The notes under the pieces were generated by a model, which was given only the letters and a program-made list of their open reading frames with translations, had not been told where the DNA came from and did not search any database. A DNA stretch of 64,000 nucleotides from Caproicibacterium sp. BJN0003 (GTDB taxonomy: Bacteria > Bacillota > Clostridia > Oscillospirales > Acutalibacteraceae), in assembly GCF_026314295.1 (NCBI RefSeq), contig NZ_CP111108.1:124001-188000 (forward strand). Direction: 5' to 3'. The translations under genes and the position numbers were made by a program. Shown in pieces: positions 8,230 through 17,874 of this stretch (the first letter of the stretch is position 1; each line of letters opens with the position of its first letter).

Positions 8230-10055
8230 ACGGGATCGCCCCCTTCTCCGGTCACTTCGGCGATAGTTTTAATGGGAAGATGAATCCTTGCAAGTGTTCC
8301 TTCGTCCGGTTGGCTCAGAATTTTTAGGCCATATTCTTTTCCAAAATAAAGCTGAATGCGCTCGTTGACATTTCTTAAGCCAACACCGGAACCTTTTCCT
8401 GTCTTTGGCTTTTGAGCGCTGTCCAGAAGAAGAGACTGTGCTTGCTCTGGGGGCATACCGGGGCCATTATCCACGACATCGATAAAGAGATCTTTTTCTT
8501 TTCGGTAAGCACGGATATGAATTTCGCCATCGCCGTCCATAAATTCCATGCCATGATAAATTGCATTTTCCACAAGTGGCTGGACGATCAGTTTAATAGT
8601 TGCACAGGAAAGAACTTCGGGCTCTGCTTCCATCGTATAGATAAATTTATTTTTATAGCGTGTTTTCTGAATGGTCAGATAATTACGCACATGCTCCAGT
8701 TCATCCTTTACCGAAATCACGGTTTTTCCTTTGGAGAGGCTAATGCGGAACAGTTTAGCGAGTGCGGTGACCATTTCAATTGCGCCGTCATAGTGTTCAT
8801 TTTCGATCATCCAGACAATGGAATCCAGGGTATTGTAAAGAAAATGCGGATTGATTTGGGCCTGCAGTGCATCCATTTCACTTTTACGTTTACTTTCCTG
8901 TTCGGCAACGATGTCATCCATCAGCTTTCGCATCTGTTCTGCCATCGAACGAAGTGCGGAACCTAAATGGCGTACTTCATAAGAACCTCCAATAGAAATC
9001 GGTGCAGAAAGATTTCCTTTTTCCAATTCTCGAACGGATTGTTCCAATTCTTTAATTGGGTTTGCAATTCTTGAGGATAAAAACAAGTTTGCAGAAGCCA
9101 AAAGAAAAATGGTAAAGAATGCAAAAAACCAGATATAAGTTTGCAGTTCTGTATAATTGGCAGTGATATCTTTTATTGGAACAACGCCGACGATTTTCCA
9201 ACCGGTATATCCAACCGTTTTTACCGAGACCATGCGCTCTTCGTTTTCAAAAATTTCTGTATGATTTCCGTCACTGTAAGTTGCAGCGGCCAAGTTGTTT
9301 TCGTGAATTAGGTTGGAATAAATTAACTGCTGGCGGGGATGGTAGATGATTTCGCCGTCATTGCTGATTAAATAAATATAGCCTGATTCTCCTAAATCTG
9401 CATTTTTGCAGATCTGTTCAATTCCGCTGAAATTCATATCGACTAGAAGAACGCCGTGGTAAATAGAACCGCTGCGGGTCAATTCTACCGAGCGGCTAAG
9501 AGAGACGACCCATCGATAAGGATTATTCGAATCCACAAAAAGATTCTGTACATGCGGCACCGAAAAATGTACATTTTCAATTTTTTCCTTAGCGCTTTGA
9601 AACCAATCCTGATCTTTTACGTTAACGTTGCTCTTTAGCTGCTGCAGTGGTTCGGAGGATAAAACAGTACCGTCATCTGAAAAAAGAGAGACTGAAACCA
9701 GAAGATCGCTGTAAGTATTGTAGAAAAGCGTCATGTCCTTATTGACGGCGTCCATATCGGAAGCAGTATCCAAATTTGCGCTTTTGATGACGCGGTAGTA
9801 CATGGAATCAGAAACACGCATAATGTTGTGCAGATAATTATCAAGATTTAGGTTGATTCCGCTTAAAACTCGCTGATTGTCTTCGGAAATCATTTTTTCA
9901 TTGGTTTTTGTGAAGCGAGCAGAAAGAGTCAGTGTGACAACGATCATGCCTGCAATCGCAACCAGAGTAAAAGTGAGCGAGAGCGTAAACTGAAGGCTTC
10001 GCTTTTTTAAAAGATGTCCAAATTTATCGAGTAATTTGTGTAGACGCTGCTTCAT
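8226..10055 (-). CDS. YesM/LytS-type sensor histidine kinase
   Basis: A 609-residue membrane kinase. An N-terminal membrane helix (about 22-46), a large extracellular dCache-like sensor region and a second helix near 300-325 are followed by a HAMP linker (SSRIANPIKELEQSVRELEKG). Then come the His_kinase segment with its phospho-acceptor (QINPHFLYNTLDS) and a GHKL ATPase domain (NAIYHGM, DNGPGMPP, GSGVGLRNVNERI). It phosphorylates the response regulator whose gene it overlaps by 4 bp. The next gene downstream, also overlapping, encodes an anchored sugar-binding protein. Together they look like a three-component sugar-sensing unit controlling the neighbouring mgl operon (inference). Confidence 0.92.
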   Translation of the reverse strand: MKQRLHKLLDKFGHLLKKRSLQFTLSLTFTLVAIAGMIVVTLTLSARFTKTNEKMISEDNQRVLSGINLNLDNYLHNIMRVSDSMYYRVIKSANLDTASDMDAVNKDMTLFYNTYSDLLVSVSLFSDDGTVLSSEPLQQLKSNVNVKDQDWFQSAKEKIENVHFSVPHVQNLFVDSNNPYRWVVSLSRSVELTRSGSIYHGVLLVDMNFSGIEQICKNADLGESGYIYLISNDGEIIYHPRQQLIYSNLIHENNLAAATYSDGNHTEIFENEERMVSVKTVGYTGWKIVGVVPIKDITANYTELQTYIWFFAFFTIFLLASANLFLSSRIANPIKELEQSVRELEKGNLSAPISIGGSYEVRHLGSALRSMAEQMRKLMDDIVAEQESKRKSEMDALQAQINPHFLYNTLDSIVWMIENEHYDGAIEMVTALAKLFRISLSKGKTVISVKDELEHVRNYLTIQKTRYKNKFIYTMEAEPEVLSCATIKLIVQPLVENAIYHGMEFMDGDGEIHIRAYRKEKDLFIDVVDNGPGMPPEQAQSLLLDSAQKPKTGKGSGVGLRNVNERIQLYFGKEYGLKILSQPDEGTLARIHLPIKTIAEVTGEGGDPV

Positions 10056-11701
10056 GATTCAGCACTCCGATTATTCGAAGGATGTTCTTGATTGGAGCGA
10101 TACTTAGAGGGCGAAACGCCAAACCGTTTTTTAAAAACATAGCTGAAATAGTTGGACTCTGTATAGCCCACTTTTTCCGCAATCATATAGGTCTTATCGT
10201 TGGTCGTATCGAGAAGATTGAGTGCATTTTGGAGTCGGACATCTGTTAGATAGGAAACAAAGCTCTGTTCTGTTTCGCGTTTAAAAACCGTTGAAAAATA
10301 AGCGGGACTCACATGCAGAAAAGAGCAAAGAGTTTCAACAGAAATGGATGGATTGCTGTAATGCTCCTGAATAAACTGTTGAGCGTTCTGTGCCAGAAGC
10401 TTCGAAGAATCTACACGTTCCCGCTTAATACAGGCGCTGAGTGTTAAACAGTGTTCCGTTAGCCAGCTTTTCATGGCCGCAGGTGTGTGCAGAGAAGAGA
10501 GCGCGTTCAGAAAATCCATATCTTTTCCAAAAATATCTTCTGGAGAGATGGCATAATCGTGTGTGATTTTCATGAGAGTCGTGATGACCTCCATGATGTA
10601 AATCTGATACTGCGTCATTGAGAGCGGCTGCTTTTCCAGTTTGGAAAATAAATAGTTGAGTACCTGACGAATTTCATTTTCACTGCCAAGTTTGATAGCA
10701 CTGATCACAGTGCGCTCTTCTTCTTCGCCAAACTGCAGTTGCATTGAAGTGTTGGGCTCTACGTCCTTAATATAATTTGCGCGGCTGTATCCGTGAATAC
10801 AACCATAGTCTAAAGCATTCTGGGCTTCCCGATAAGAAAAATGGAGATTAGAAAGGCTGTAGGGACTTCCGATTCCGGCAAAAATTCGCATGCCCAGGAT
10901 AGATTCCCCTCTTTTGCAAATTTCATTTAATCGGCTGACGGCAACGCCGATGGAGCCAGGTTCAGAAAAATCAAAGAGCAGCGCTACATCTTCAGAATAA
11001 AGAAAAGATTGAAATTGGCAATAGGAACCCAAAATTTCCTCGGCGGTACGCAGCAACGAAATTGGGACCAGTTCTTCTTTTCCATGCAGTGCAGAAGGAA
11101 TACTGTTTTCTGTTTGGTGAGAATTGAGATCAGCGTGAATCAGACCGACTGCCCAGCAGGAGCGGTCGGTAGAAAGCTGAAACAGCTTTGCTTGCGATTC
11201 AAGCCGTGACTTTGAAACGCGGCCTTCCAAAAGGCTTACAAAGAACTGCTCCTTAATGACCGGAAGGCTCTCTTCATAATGACGACGCAGTGTCTCTACA
11301 TCTCGCCGACTTGCGGATTCATCGTCCAGACGAACTTTTAAACGCTGTAAAGCTTTTGTAAGATCGGCCGCATTTACCGGCTTTAAAAGATATTCCACTA
11401 CGTTTAGTTGGATGGCTTTTTGTGCGTATTCAAAATCATCATAGCCGGAGAGAATAATAAATTTAACAGAGGGGAGCAAAGCTGCCGCTTTAGCAGCCAT
11501 CTCTAATCCACTCATAAAAGGCATACGAATATCGGTTAAAATAACGTCTGGATGCAGCCGCTCTGCCATTTCCAATGCTTCCAGACCATTTTCAGCGGCG
11601 CCGGCGATCTCAAATCCAAGAGACTGCCACGCAATTTTCCGAATAATACCTTCCCGGATCTCTTCCTCATCATCCGCGAGGATAATACGATAGTATGACA
11701 T
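10052..11701 (-). CDS. YesN-type response regulator, REC plus AraC DNA-binding domain
   Basis: A 549-residue regulator. The N-terminal receiver domain shows the acidic pocket (ADDEEEIREG), the phospho-acceptor Asp in VILTDIRMPFMSGLE and the Lys of LLKPVN. A middle region of unknown role, typical of this family, is followed by an AraC-type double helix-turn-helix in the last 100 residues (VETLCSFLHVSPAYFSTVFKRE; GYTESNYFSYVFKKRFG). It is first in a four-gene minus-strand operon (regulator, kinase, anchored sensor, lipoprotein). Its target is probably the mgl transport operon 3 kb away (inference from proximity and from known YesN systems). Confidence 0.92.
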   Translation of the reverse strand: MSYYRIILADDEEEIREGIIRKIAWQSLGFEIAGAAENGLEALEMAERLHPDVILTDIRMPFMSGLEMAAKAAALLPSVKFIILSGYDDFEYAQKAIQLNVVEYLLKPVNAADLTKALQRLKVRLDDESASRRDVETLRRHYEESLPVIKEQFFVSLLEGRVSKSRLESQAKLFQLSTDRSCWAVGLIHADLNSHQTENSIPSALHGKEELVPISLLRTAEEILGSYCQFQSFLYSEDVALLFDFSEPGSIGVAVSRLNEICKRGESILGMRIFAGIGSPYSLSNLHFSYREAQNALDYGCIHGYSRANYIKDVEPNTSMQLQFGEEEERTVISAIKLGSENEIRQVLNYLFSKLEKQPLSMTQYQIYIMEVITTLMKITHDYAISPEDIFGKDMDFLNALSSLHTPAAMKSWLTEHCLTLSACIKRERVDSSKLLAQNAQQFIQEHYSNPSISVETLCSFLHVSPAYFSTVFKRETEQSFVSYLTDVRLQNALNLLDTTNDKTYMIAEKVGYTESNYFSYVFKKRFGVSPSKYRSNQEHPSNNRSAES

Positions 11702-11819
11702 TTTCAGTCTCCTAATAATGTATAAAAAATTCAGTCAGAAAAGTTTATTTTTCTCTATTTTATCATTAGTCTTCCTTTTCTGCAATTGTAGCTTTTCTTA
11801 TAAATTTTATTTTAGAGTA

Positions 11820-11848
11820 TAAAAAAGGCGAAGCCAAAGCTTCGCCTT
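11820..11848 (-). terminator. intrinsic terminator of the mgl operon
   Basis: On the minus strand AAGGCGAAG and CTTCGCCTT form a 9-bp stem followed by TTTTTT. It lies about 30 bp past the mglC stop. Confidence 0.85.
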
Positions 11849-11877
11849 CTAAGAGATTTTTGAAAAAGAGGAAAAGA

Positions 11878-13125
11878 TTATCTTCTGCGGTATTTGCCCA
11901 TATCAATTGCAACAGCAACGGCAATAATAATGCCTTTGATCACTTGCTGCCACATGGGGCTGACACCGATGAACTGAAGACCATATTGAATAACGGTAAA
12001 GATCAGAACGCCGGAGACAATGCCGCCGATCTTGCCAATGCCGCCGTTTAAGGATACACCGCCGACCACGCAGGCGGCGATTGCATCCAACTCGTAGCCG
12101 TTGCCGTAGTTATTGGTAGCGCCTGCTGTACGGGCAGCTTCCAGGACACCTGCAATGCCATAAAGGAATGCTGCCAAAATAAAGATCAGCATAATGGTTT
12201 TAAAAACATTTACGCCGGAAACGACAGCAGCTTCACGGTTGCCGCCGACTGCATAAACATTTTTGCCAAACACTGTTTTGTTCAAAACGAACCAAATGAT
12301 TACGCAGGTGATGAGTGCAATCGGAATCAGTACTGAAATGCCTACAAAGGTGCTTCCACCAATATTTTGGAAGATCTTTTTCTGGCCAATTACAGTAAAG
12401 TCCGGACGAACACCACCGATTGGCTGAGAGTTATTCGGCGGCATATCGAAATAAAGGCTACATGCACCATAGATCATAACCTGAGTAGCTAGTGTTGCAA
12501 TGAAGGGGTGCATATCAAATTTTGCAACAAGGAATCCGTTTAAAACACCGAACAGAACGCAGGCAGCTACCGCAGCCAAAATTGGCACAATAACCGGAAG
12601 TGCCGGTAGATTCGGGAAAAAGCGGTTTGCATAAGTTGCGGTCTGCAGCATGGAGGTGGAAAGCACAGCGGCTAAGCCAACCATACGGCCTGCAGAAAGG
12701 TCGGTACCTGCAATTAACAGCGTAAAGCAGATGCCTAGTGCGATGATCAGACGGGGGGAAGCCTGTGTCATAATATCAAGCAAAACCTGATATTTCATGA
12801 AACGAGGTTCCTTGATCATGATAAATACGACTAGCGCCAGAAGAGCAATCATAATCGCATTATTTGTTAGGAATGTTTTTGCGTTTGATTTGGTGAATTC
12901 AACAGGAACACTGTGCTGATCTTTTCGTAGCAGCTGAGAAATTCCATATGCGCTGGTAGCGATGCCAACCAGCAAAATGTACACCCAAAGATCGTAAACT
13001 TGATCCTTTGGTGCGGCAACTGCAACAATGATAGAAATTAGAATCATTGCAGCACCTATTGACGCAAAAATTGTTGCATATTTTTTGCGAGTGATTGTGT
13101 TTGTGGCTTTTGCGGTTGCTCCCAT
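11878..13125 (-). CDS. mglC: galactose/methyl-galactoside ABC transporter permease MglC
   Basis: A 415-residue integral membrane permease with about ten predicted helices and the family motif region near GGVSLNGGIGKIGGIVSG. It forms the membrane channel for sugar import with the MglA ATPase and the MglB binding protein. It is longer than E. coli MglC because of extra N-terminal helices. The start at 13125 (MGATAK) is preferred because GTGAGG lies about seven bases upstream; an ATG eleven codons earlier is possible. It is last in the mglB-mglA-mglC order and is followed by a terminator. Galactose versus another hexose as substrate is an inference from the family. Confidence 0.9.
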   Translation of the reverse strand: MGATAKATNTITRKKYATIFASIGAAMILISIIVAVAAPKDQVYDLWVYILLVGIATSAYGISQLLRKDQHSVPVEFTKSNAKTFLTNNAIMIALLALVVFIMIKEPRFMKYQVLLDIMTQASPRLIIALGICFTLLIAGTDLSAGRMVGLAAVLSTSMLQTATYANRFFPNLPALPVIVPILAAVAACVLFGVLNGFLVAKFDMHPFIATLATQVMIYGACSLYFDMPPNNSQPIGGVRPDFTVIGQKKIFQNIGGSTFVGISVLIPIALITCVIIWFVLNKTVFGKNVYAVGGNREAAVVSGVNVFKTIMLIFILAAFLYGIAGVLEAARTAGATNNYGNGYELDAIAACVVGGVSLNGGIGKIGGIVSGVLIFTVIQYGLQFIGVSPMWQQVIKGIIIAVAVAIDMGKYRRR

Positions 13126-13176
13126 ATTGGACCTCACTTCCTTTTCCATTTTGTGCAATGGGAAATCACAGAAATT

Positions 13177-14679
13177 TTACATGAACTTCGTTGCAAGTTC
13201 CATTACTTTTATCGAGTCGCATTCATTTGCATGCAGAATTCCTGTTACACGACCCTCGCACATAACCATGATCCGGTCAGACATTCCAAGTAACTCTGGC
13301 ATTTCGGAGGAGATCATGATTACCGATTTTCCTTCTTTAATTAACTGTTGCATAATTGTGTAGATTTCATATTTTGCACCGACGTCGATTCCTCGAGTAG
13401 GCTCATCCAAAATTAAAATATCCGGATCGGTTAAAAGCCATCGAGCAATTAGAACTTTTTGCTGATTGCCGCCGGAGAGATTTTGCATCTGTTCCGCCAT
13501 GCTTGGAGTCTTTGTACGCATAGAAGCATTGCTGTCCGTTGCAGCTTTTTTGCGCGCAAAATCATTAATTACGCCGTGATGAACCAATTTCCCTTCATTT
13601 TCTGTAGCGAGTACAGTATTGTCCAATACCGAAAGAGTGGGAAAAATTCCGGTAGAGCGACGTTCTTCTGTCAAAAGTGCAAAACCGTGCTTCATGGCAT
13701 CTCGTGGACTTTTGATTTTGATTTCTTTGCCGTCTTTATAAATTGTCCCGGAAGCAATCTGACGCAGTCCAAAAATTGCCTCTACGGTCTCGGTACGCTG
13801 TGCGCCAACAAGGCCGCCGATCCCAAAAATTTCACCGCGATGAACTTCAAAGCTGACATGCTGAAAAGAACGCGGCAGAGGGGAGCAGATATCATCAACT
13901 TTAAAAACAACATCTGTACCCGGAGTGTACTCCTTAGGTGGAAAACGATTGGTCATATCACGACCGACCATTCGGCTGATAATCAGATCAGTGGTTAATT
14001 CGTTTGCCGGCCAAGTACCAACGCATTGACCGTCTCGCATGATGGTTACTTCGTCGGAAATCTTTAAAATCTCTTCCATTTTGTGCGAGATATAGATGAT
14101 CGCGCGTCCTTCCGATTGAAGCTTTTTAATGATCTTAAACAAATGTGCCGTTTCGTTCTCCGTTAAGGAGGAGGTAGGTTCATCCATGATAATGATCTTT
14201 GAATTATAGCTGACTGCTTTTGCAATCTCAACCAACTGCAGCGTCGAAGCAGAAAGATTTCCTGCCAAGGTTTTGGGATTTACATCCAGATCGACTTCTT
14301 TAAAAAGTTCCTTGGTCTTTTCATACATGGCTTTATGATCAACCGCAGGTCCTCTCTTTGGGAAGCGTCCCAGCCAGATGTTTTCCATGACCGGCCGAAA
14401 CCGGATCGGATGCAGTTCCTGGTGGATCATGGAAATCCCAAGATCCAGTGCCTGCTTGGAACTGTTGATCTTTTGGGGCTTTCCATCTAGAATGATCTCT
14501 CCGCTGTCTTCTGCATAGATGCCGAATAAGCATTTCATCAATGTGGATTTTCCGGCTCCATTTTCACCCATTAGTGCGTGTACACTGCCGGGACGAACTT
14601 TTAAACTGACGTTGTCCAACGCCTTTACTCCGGGGAACTCTTTGGTGATATTGTTCATTTCCAGTACATATTCACCCAT
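13177..14679 (-). CDS. mglA: galactose/methyl-galactoside ABC transporter ATP-binding protein MglA
   Basis: A 500-residue ATPase with two nucleotide-binding halves, the standard form for carbohydrate CUT2 importers. The first half has a full Walker A (GENGAGKST) and Walker B (IIIMDEPTSSL). The second half has a GIGGLVGAQRTE degenerate Walker A, signature LSGGNQQKVLIARWL and Walker B LILDEPTRGID. This asymmetry is normal for MglA/RbsA. AAGGAGG precedes the ATG. It is separated from mglB by a large hairpin and from mglC by 51 bp. Confidence 0.94.
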   Translation of the reverse strand: MGEYVLEMNNITKEFPGVKALDNVSLKVRPGSVHALMGENGAGKSTLMKCLFGIYAEDSGEIILDGKPQKINSSKQALDLGISMIHQELHPIRFRPVMENIWLGRFPKRGPAVDHKAMYEKTKELFKEVDLDVNPKTLAGNLSASTLQLVEIAKAVSYNSKIIIMDEPTSSLTENETAHLFKIIKKLQSEGRAIIYISHKMEEILKISDEVTIMRDGQCVGTWPANELTTDLIISRMVGRDMTNRFPPKEYTPGTDVVFKVDDICSPLPRSFQHVSFEVHRGEIFGIGGLVGAQRTETVEAIFGLRQIASGTIYKDGKEIKIKSPRDAMKHGFALLTEERRSTGIFPTLSVLDNTVLATENEGKLVHHGVINDFARKKAATDSNASMRTKTPSMAEQMQNLSGGNQQKVLIARWLLTDPDILILDEPTRGIDVGAKYEIYTIMQQLIKEGKSVIMISSEMPELLGMSDRIMVMCEGRVTGILHANECDSIKVMELATKFM

Positions 14680-14706
14680 CAGCGATCCTCCTTCTCTTAT
14701 AAAATA

Positions 14707-14743
14707 ACGGGGAACGGAAAGCGCCTGCTTTCGCGTTCCCCGT
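14707..14743 (-). terminator. mglB-mglA intergenic hairpin (likely mRNA stabiliser or leaky terminator)
   Basis: ACGGGGAACG pairs with CGTTCCCCGT and an inner GAAAGC pairs with GCTTTC, leaving a 4-nt loop and one bulged base. After it the minus strand reads TTATTTTATAAG, only a weak U-tract, so some transcripts should continue into mglA. Confidence 0.7.
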
Positions 14744-14781
14744 GGACAGACTTAGATAGAAAATTCAGTCAATGCTGAATT

Positions 14782-15888
14782 TTAGAGATAATCTTTGTAG
14801 TTATCAGCAGTAACCTTTACATAGTTAATCCAAACGTAATGTCCATCTGTTTGCTCTTTGCCGGTAGCATCATAGAGTTTGTAGCCAACGTTTTCTTCAT
14901 TGATCGTTTTACCCTGTGCAGCAGCAGCAGCAATATTGACAGTTGCTTTTGCCTGGTTCTTTGCATCATTCAGAACAGTGCCCAGCATGGAACCATCTTT
15001 CATTGCTTCCAAAGCAGGAGCCGTTGCATCGACGCCGACAACCGGAATATACTTGGAGCTGTCGCCGGTGTTGTAGCCTTGTGCTTTCAAAGCTTCAATT
15101 GCGCCCAGTGCCATATCATCGTTGTTTGCAAGGATTGCTTCGATCTTATCAAGACCGACAGACGTGATCCAAGTGTTCATCAGGTTTGTTGCCTGTGCTT
15201 TATCCCACATTGCGGTATCTTTTGCAAGAGCCTCGGTCTGGAATCCAGCAGCTTCAATAGCAGCCGGAGCGGCCTGAGAACGAAGGGTTGCATCCTGATG
15301 TCCGGGTTCGCCCTGGAGCATTACATACTGAATTTTGCCGTCTTTATTTTTATCAGCCTCTTTATGAGCCTTAAAGTAATCGGCAATAATTTCACCGGAC
15401 ATGGTGCCGGACTGTTTTGCATCCGCACCGACATAATATGCTTTGTCATAAGAGGCAATATCGGTATCGGAAGGCTGACGGTTTAAGAATACGATTGGCA
15501 GGCTGGCAGCTTTTGCTTTTTCGATCAAAGGAGCAGCGGCAGTCAGATCAACAGGGTTGATTGCCAGTGCATTAACGCCCTTAGTAATGTAAGTATCGAC
15601 TTGTTCACTCTGGGTAGCTTGCTTGTTCTGGGAGTCCACCAGATCAAGTTTTGCACCGATTTCATTTGCGCGGGCAGTCATTGCATTACGGACGCCGGTC
15701 ATAAACGTATCATCGAATTTGTAGATACAAGAACCGATGTAAACGTCTTTTGCGCTGGCGGTAGATGCGGCGCCGGAAGCCGCACCAGATCCGGATGCAG
15801 CTGCTGAGCTGCTGGTGCTGCTGCCACAGCCGGTTGTAGCGGCTGCGATCATGGCAGCTGCCATGAGTACTGCGAGAATCTTTTTCAT
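14782..15888 (-). CDS. mglB: galactose-binding lipoprotein MglB
   Basis: A 368-residue substrate-binding lipoprotein of the mgl importer. The signal peptide ends in a TTGCGS lipobox, followed by a Ser/Ala/Gly-rich linker of about 25 residues. The mature domain has the calcium-loop-like DKNKDGKIQY and the ligand region LANNDDMALGAIEAL typical of galactose/glucose-binding protein. The start at 15888 is fixed by GGAGG eight bases upstream. It is first in the operon, before a hairpin and mglA, which fits the usual excess of binding protein over transporter. Confidence 0.93.
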   Translation of the reverse strand: MKKILAVLMAAAMIAAATTGCGSSTSSSAAASGSGAASGAASTASAKDVYIGSCIYKFDDTFMTGVRNAMTARANEIGAKLDLVDSQNKQATQSEQVDTYITKGVNALAINPVDLTAAAPLIEKAKAASLPIVFLNRQPSDTDIASYDKAYYVGADAKQSGTMSGEIIADYFKAHKEADKNKDGKIQYVMLQGEPGHQDATLRSQAAPAAIEAAGFQTEALAKDTAMWDKAQATNLMNTWITSVGLDKIEAILANNDDMALGAIEALKAQGYNTGDSSKYIPVVGVDATAPALEAMKDGSMLGTVLNDAKNQAKATVNIAAAAAQGKTINEENVGYKLYDATGKEQTDGHYVWINYVKVTADNYKDYL

Positions 15889-16236
15889 ACAAAAACCTCC
15901 TGTTTTTCTTTTGGCTTTTGAGAAACCACTTGTACCTTTGCACAAATATTGATGTTTCTCCGCCTTACTATTGGATAGTATAATTGGAATTGCGGACAGA
16001 ATCTATAGGATTTTCTTTCGAAAAGCATCAAATATCTTTTCAAATGAGGCAAATTTTAAAAAGATAAATAAGAATTTTTGTATAAAGTGTTTAAATGGGT
16101 CTGCAAAATGAAAATAAAATAATTTTTAATCAACGAAATAAAAAAGAAAAGTGAAGGGAATGGGCTCCTTTGTGCGCTTAAAATTGGAACGATTCAAAAA
16201 ACAGATCAATTTGTCGAAAAAGTCTGCTATTTTTTC
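15889..16236. other. intergenic region between mglB and the ABC-2 exporter pair
   Basis: The region separates divergent transcripts. On the minus strand a TATACT (plus positions 15978-15983) could be the mglB -10 box, but I see no convincing -35 or catabolite-repression site. The rest is A/T-rich with no supportable ORF or strong hairpin. Confidence 0.4.
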
Positions 16237-16264
16237 TTGACTTTTAAAAGGGCACGAGTATAAT
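16237..16264 (+). promoter_or_regulatory. sigma-A promoter of the ABC-2 exporter pair
   Basis: TTGACT (16237-16242), 16-bp spacer, TATAAT (16259-16264), about 40 bp before the ATG at 16306. Confidence 0.75.
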
Positions 16265-16305
16265 TAGTCTTACAAGTAATACCGAATTGGAAAGGGGAGA
16301 CTAGA

Positions 16306-17154
16306 ATGTCAGTTTTATCGGTTTCGGGACTTTCGAAATCTTATCCGTCTTTTTCGTTAAAAAATGTTAGTTTTGAACTGCAAGAGGGTGCCATTACCGG
16401 ATTCATTGGGAGAAATGGTGCAGGAAAAACCACAACTCTAAAGTCTTTGCTTAATTTTGTTCATCCGGACAAGGGGGAGATTCAATTTTTTGGACAGTCC
16501 TTTCAGGAGCATGAATTTGAAATTAAGCAGAAAATCGGTTTTGTTTCTGGGGGGATTTCTTTTTATCCGAAAAAGAAACTGCGTACCATTACTTCGGTTA
16601 CAAAAAGATTTTATCCACAGTGGGATGAAGCGGCTTATAAAGAATATTTAAAACGCTTTGAACTGGATGAAGATAAAGTGCCGGATTCCCTTTCGGCAGG
16701 CATGAAAGTAAAATATTCTTTGGCACTGGCACTTTCTCATCGGGCAAAACTGCTGCTCCTCGATGAACCTACCAGTGGACTGGATCCGGTTTCTAGAGAT
16801 GATTTGCTGGATGTGTTTTTAAATCTTGTCGAAGAGGACGGCGTTACGATTTTGTTTTCGACCCATATCACCTCTGATTTGGAAAAATGTGCAGAAGAGA
16901 TTCTCTATTTAAGAAGAGGGGAAATAATTGGAAGGGGAAAATTAAAAGAATTTCAAAATCAATTTGTTCTCTGCAATTTTTCCAAAGAGCAAATGACAGA
17001 ATCATTAAAACCATACCTTGCGGGATATAAGCGCGAAAAACAAGGATTCAGTGCCCTTTTTTATAAAGATCATCTGCCAGAGGGCAATTTTGATTACTAT
17101 CCGGCGGATTTGGAATCCATTATGATTCATTTGGAAAAGGGGGAATTCGCATGA
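16306..17154 (+). CDS. ABC transporter ATP-binding protein (ABC-2 exporter type)
   Basis: A 282-residue ATPase with Walker A (GRNGAGKTT), a signature region (LSAGMKVKYSLALAL), Walker B (LLLLDEPTSGLD) and the His switch (STHI). The C-terminal ~60 residues are the extra domain common in BcrA/YtrB-type ATPases. It overlaps the permease gene by 4 bp. Pairs of this type usually follow a GntR-family repressor; none is present here. The exported substrate is unknown; a role in cell-envelope stress or peptide export is only a family-level guess. Confidence 0.88.
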   Translation: MSVLSVSGLSKSYPSFSLKNVSFELQEGAITGFIGRNGAGKTTTLKSLLNFVHPDKGEIQFFGQSFQEHEFEIKQKIGFVSGGISFYPKKKLRTITSVTKRFYPQWDEAAYKEYLKRFELDEDKVPDSLSAGMKVKYSLALALSHRAKLLLLDEPTSGLDPVSRDDLLDVFLNLVEEDGVTILFSTHITSDLEKCAEEILYLRRGEIIGRGKLKEFQNQFVLCNFSKEQMTESLKPYLAGYKREKQGFSALFYKDHLPEGNFDYYPADLESIMIHLEKGEFA

Positions 17155-17798
17155 AAAATTTGATTTATAAAGAGATCAAGATTGCACTGCATCCCACAGC
17201 TCCTTTGTTTTTACTGCTGTCAGCGCTGCTGCTGATACCGAATTATCCTTATGAAGTTATTTTCTTTTATACCTGCTTAGCTGTCTTCTTTCATTGCCTT
17301 AGCGGGCGGGAAAATCATGATATTGAATATTCATTGTTGCTGCCGATTCAAAAAAAATCTATTGTACAGGCAAGATTTCTGTTTGTGATCCTTTTGCAGA
17401 TGATACAAGTTTTAGTGTCGATTCCGTTTGTGTTTTTAAGAAACTATTTAATTCCGGAAGGCAATCAAGCGGGGATGGATGCGAATGTAGCGCTTTTTGG
17501 GAATGTATTTTTCTTGATGGGGATTTTTAACCTAATCTTTTTTGTGCTTTATTATCGGAAACCCGATAAAGTGGGAAAAGCTTTTGGAATTTCCAGCATT
17601 ATATTTTTTGCGGTAATGGTGATTTTGGAGGTACTCGTTTTTGCAGTGCCGTTTTTTCGCGATCAGCTGAATACGAGAGATCCCATGTATCTGTCCCAGA
17701 AACTGATCATGTTGTTGGTTGGGTTCGTACTTTATGTAATTTTCACAGGAATTGCTTACCGAAAATCAGTCTCTACTTTCGAAAAATTAGATTTTTAA
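17151..17798 (+). CDS. ABC-2 type permease
   Basis: A 215-residue membrane protein with about six predicted helices and the short motif GRENHDIEYSLLLPIQKKSIV, which matches the small ABC-2 permease family found beside YtrB-like ATPases. It begins within the end of the ATPase gene (ATGA overlap), so the two form one transporter. A strong bidirectional hairpin follows. Confidence 0.85.
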   Translation: MKNLIYKEIKIALHPTAPLFLLLSALLLIPNYPYEVIFFYTCLAVFFHCLSGRENHDIEYSLLLPIQKKSIVQARFLFVILLQMIQVLVSIPFVFLRNYLIPEGNQAGMDANVALFGNVFFLMGIFNLIFFVLYYRKPDKVGKAFGISSIIFFAVMVILEVLVFAVPFFRDQLNTRDPMYLSQKLIMLLVGFVLYVIFTGIAYRKSVSTFEKLDF

Positions 17799-17814
17799 AA
17801 TATAAGAAGCTGAA

Positions 17815-17852
17815 AAAAGGTCCTGTGTCGTTCTAATGACACAGGACCTTTT
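17815..17852. terminator. bidirectional terminator
   Basis: AAAAGGTCCTGTGTC (17815-17829) pairs perfectly with GACACAGGACCTTTT (17838-17852) over an 8-nt loop. It serves convergent genes on both sides. Confidence 0.85.
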
Positions 17853-17874
17853 GGTTGTTCCTATTTTAAAAAGA

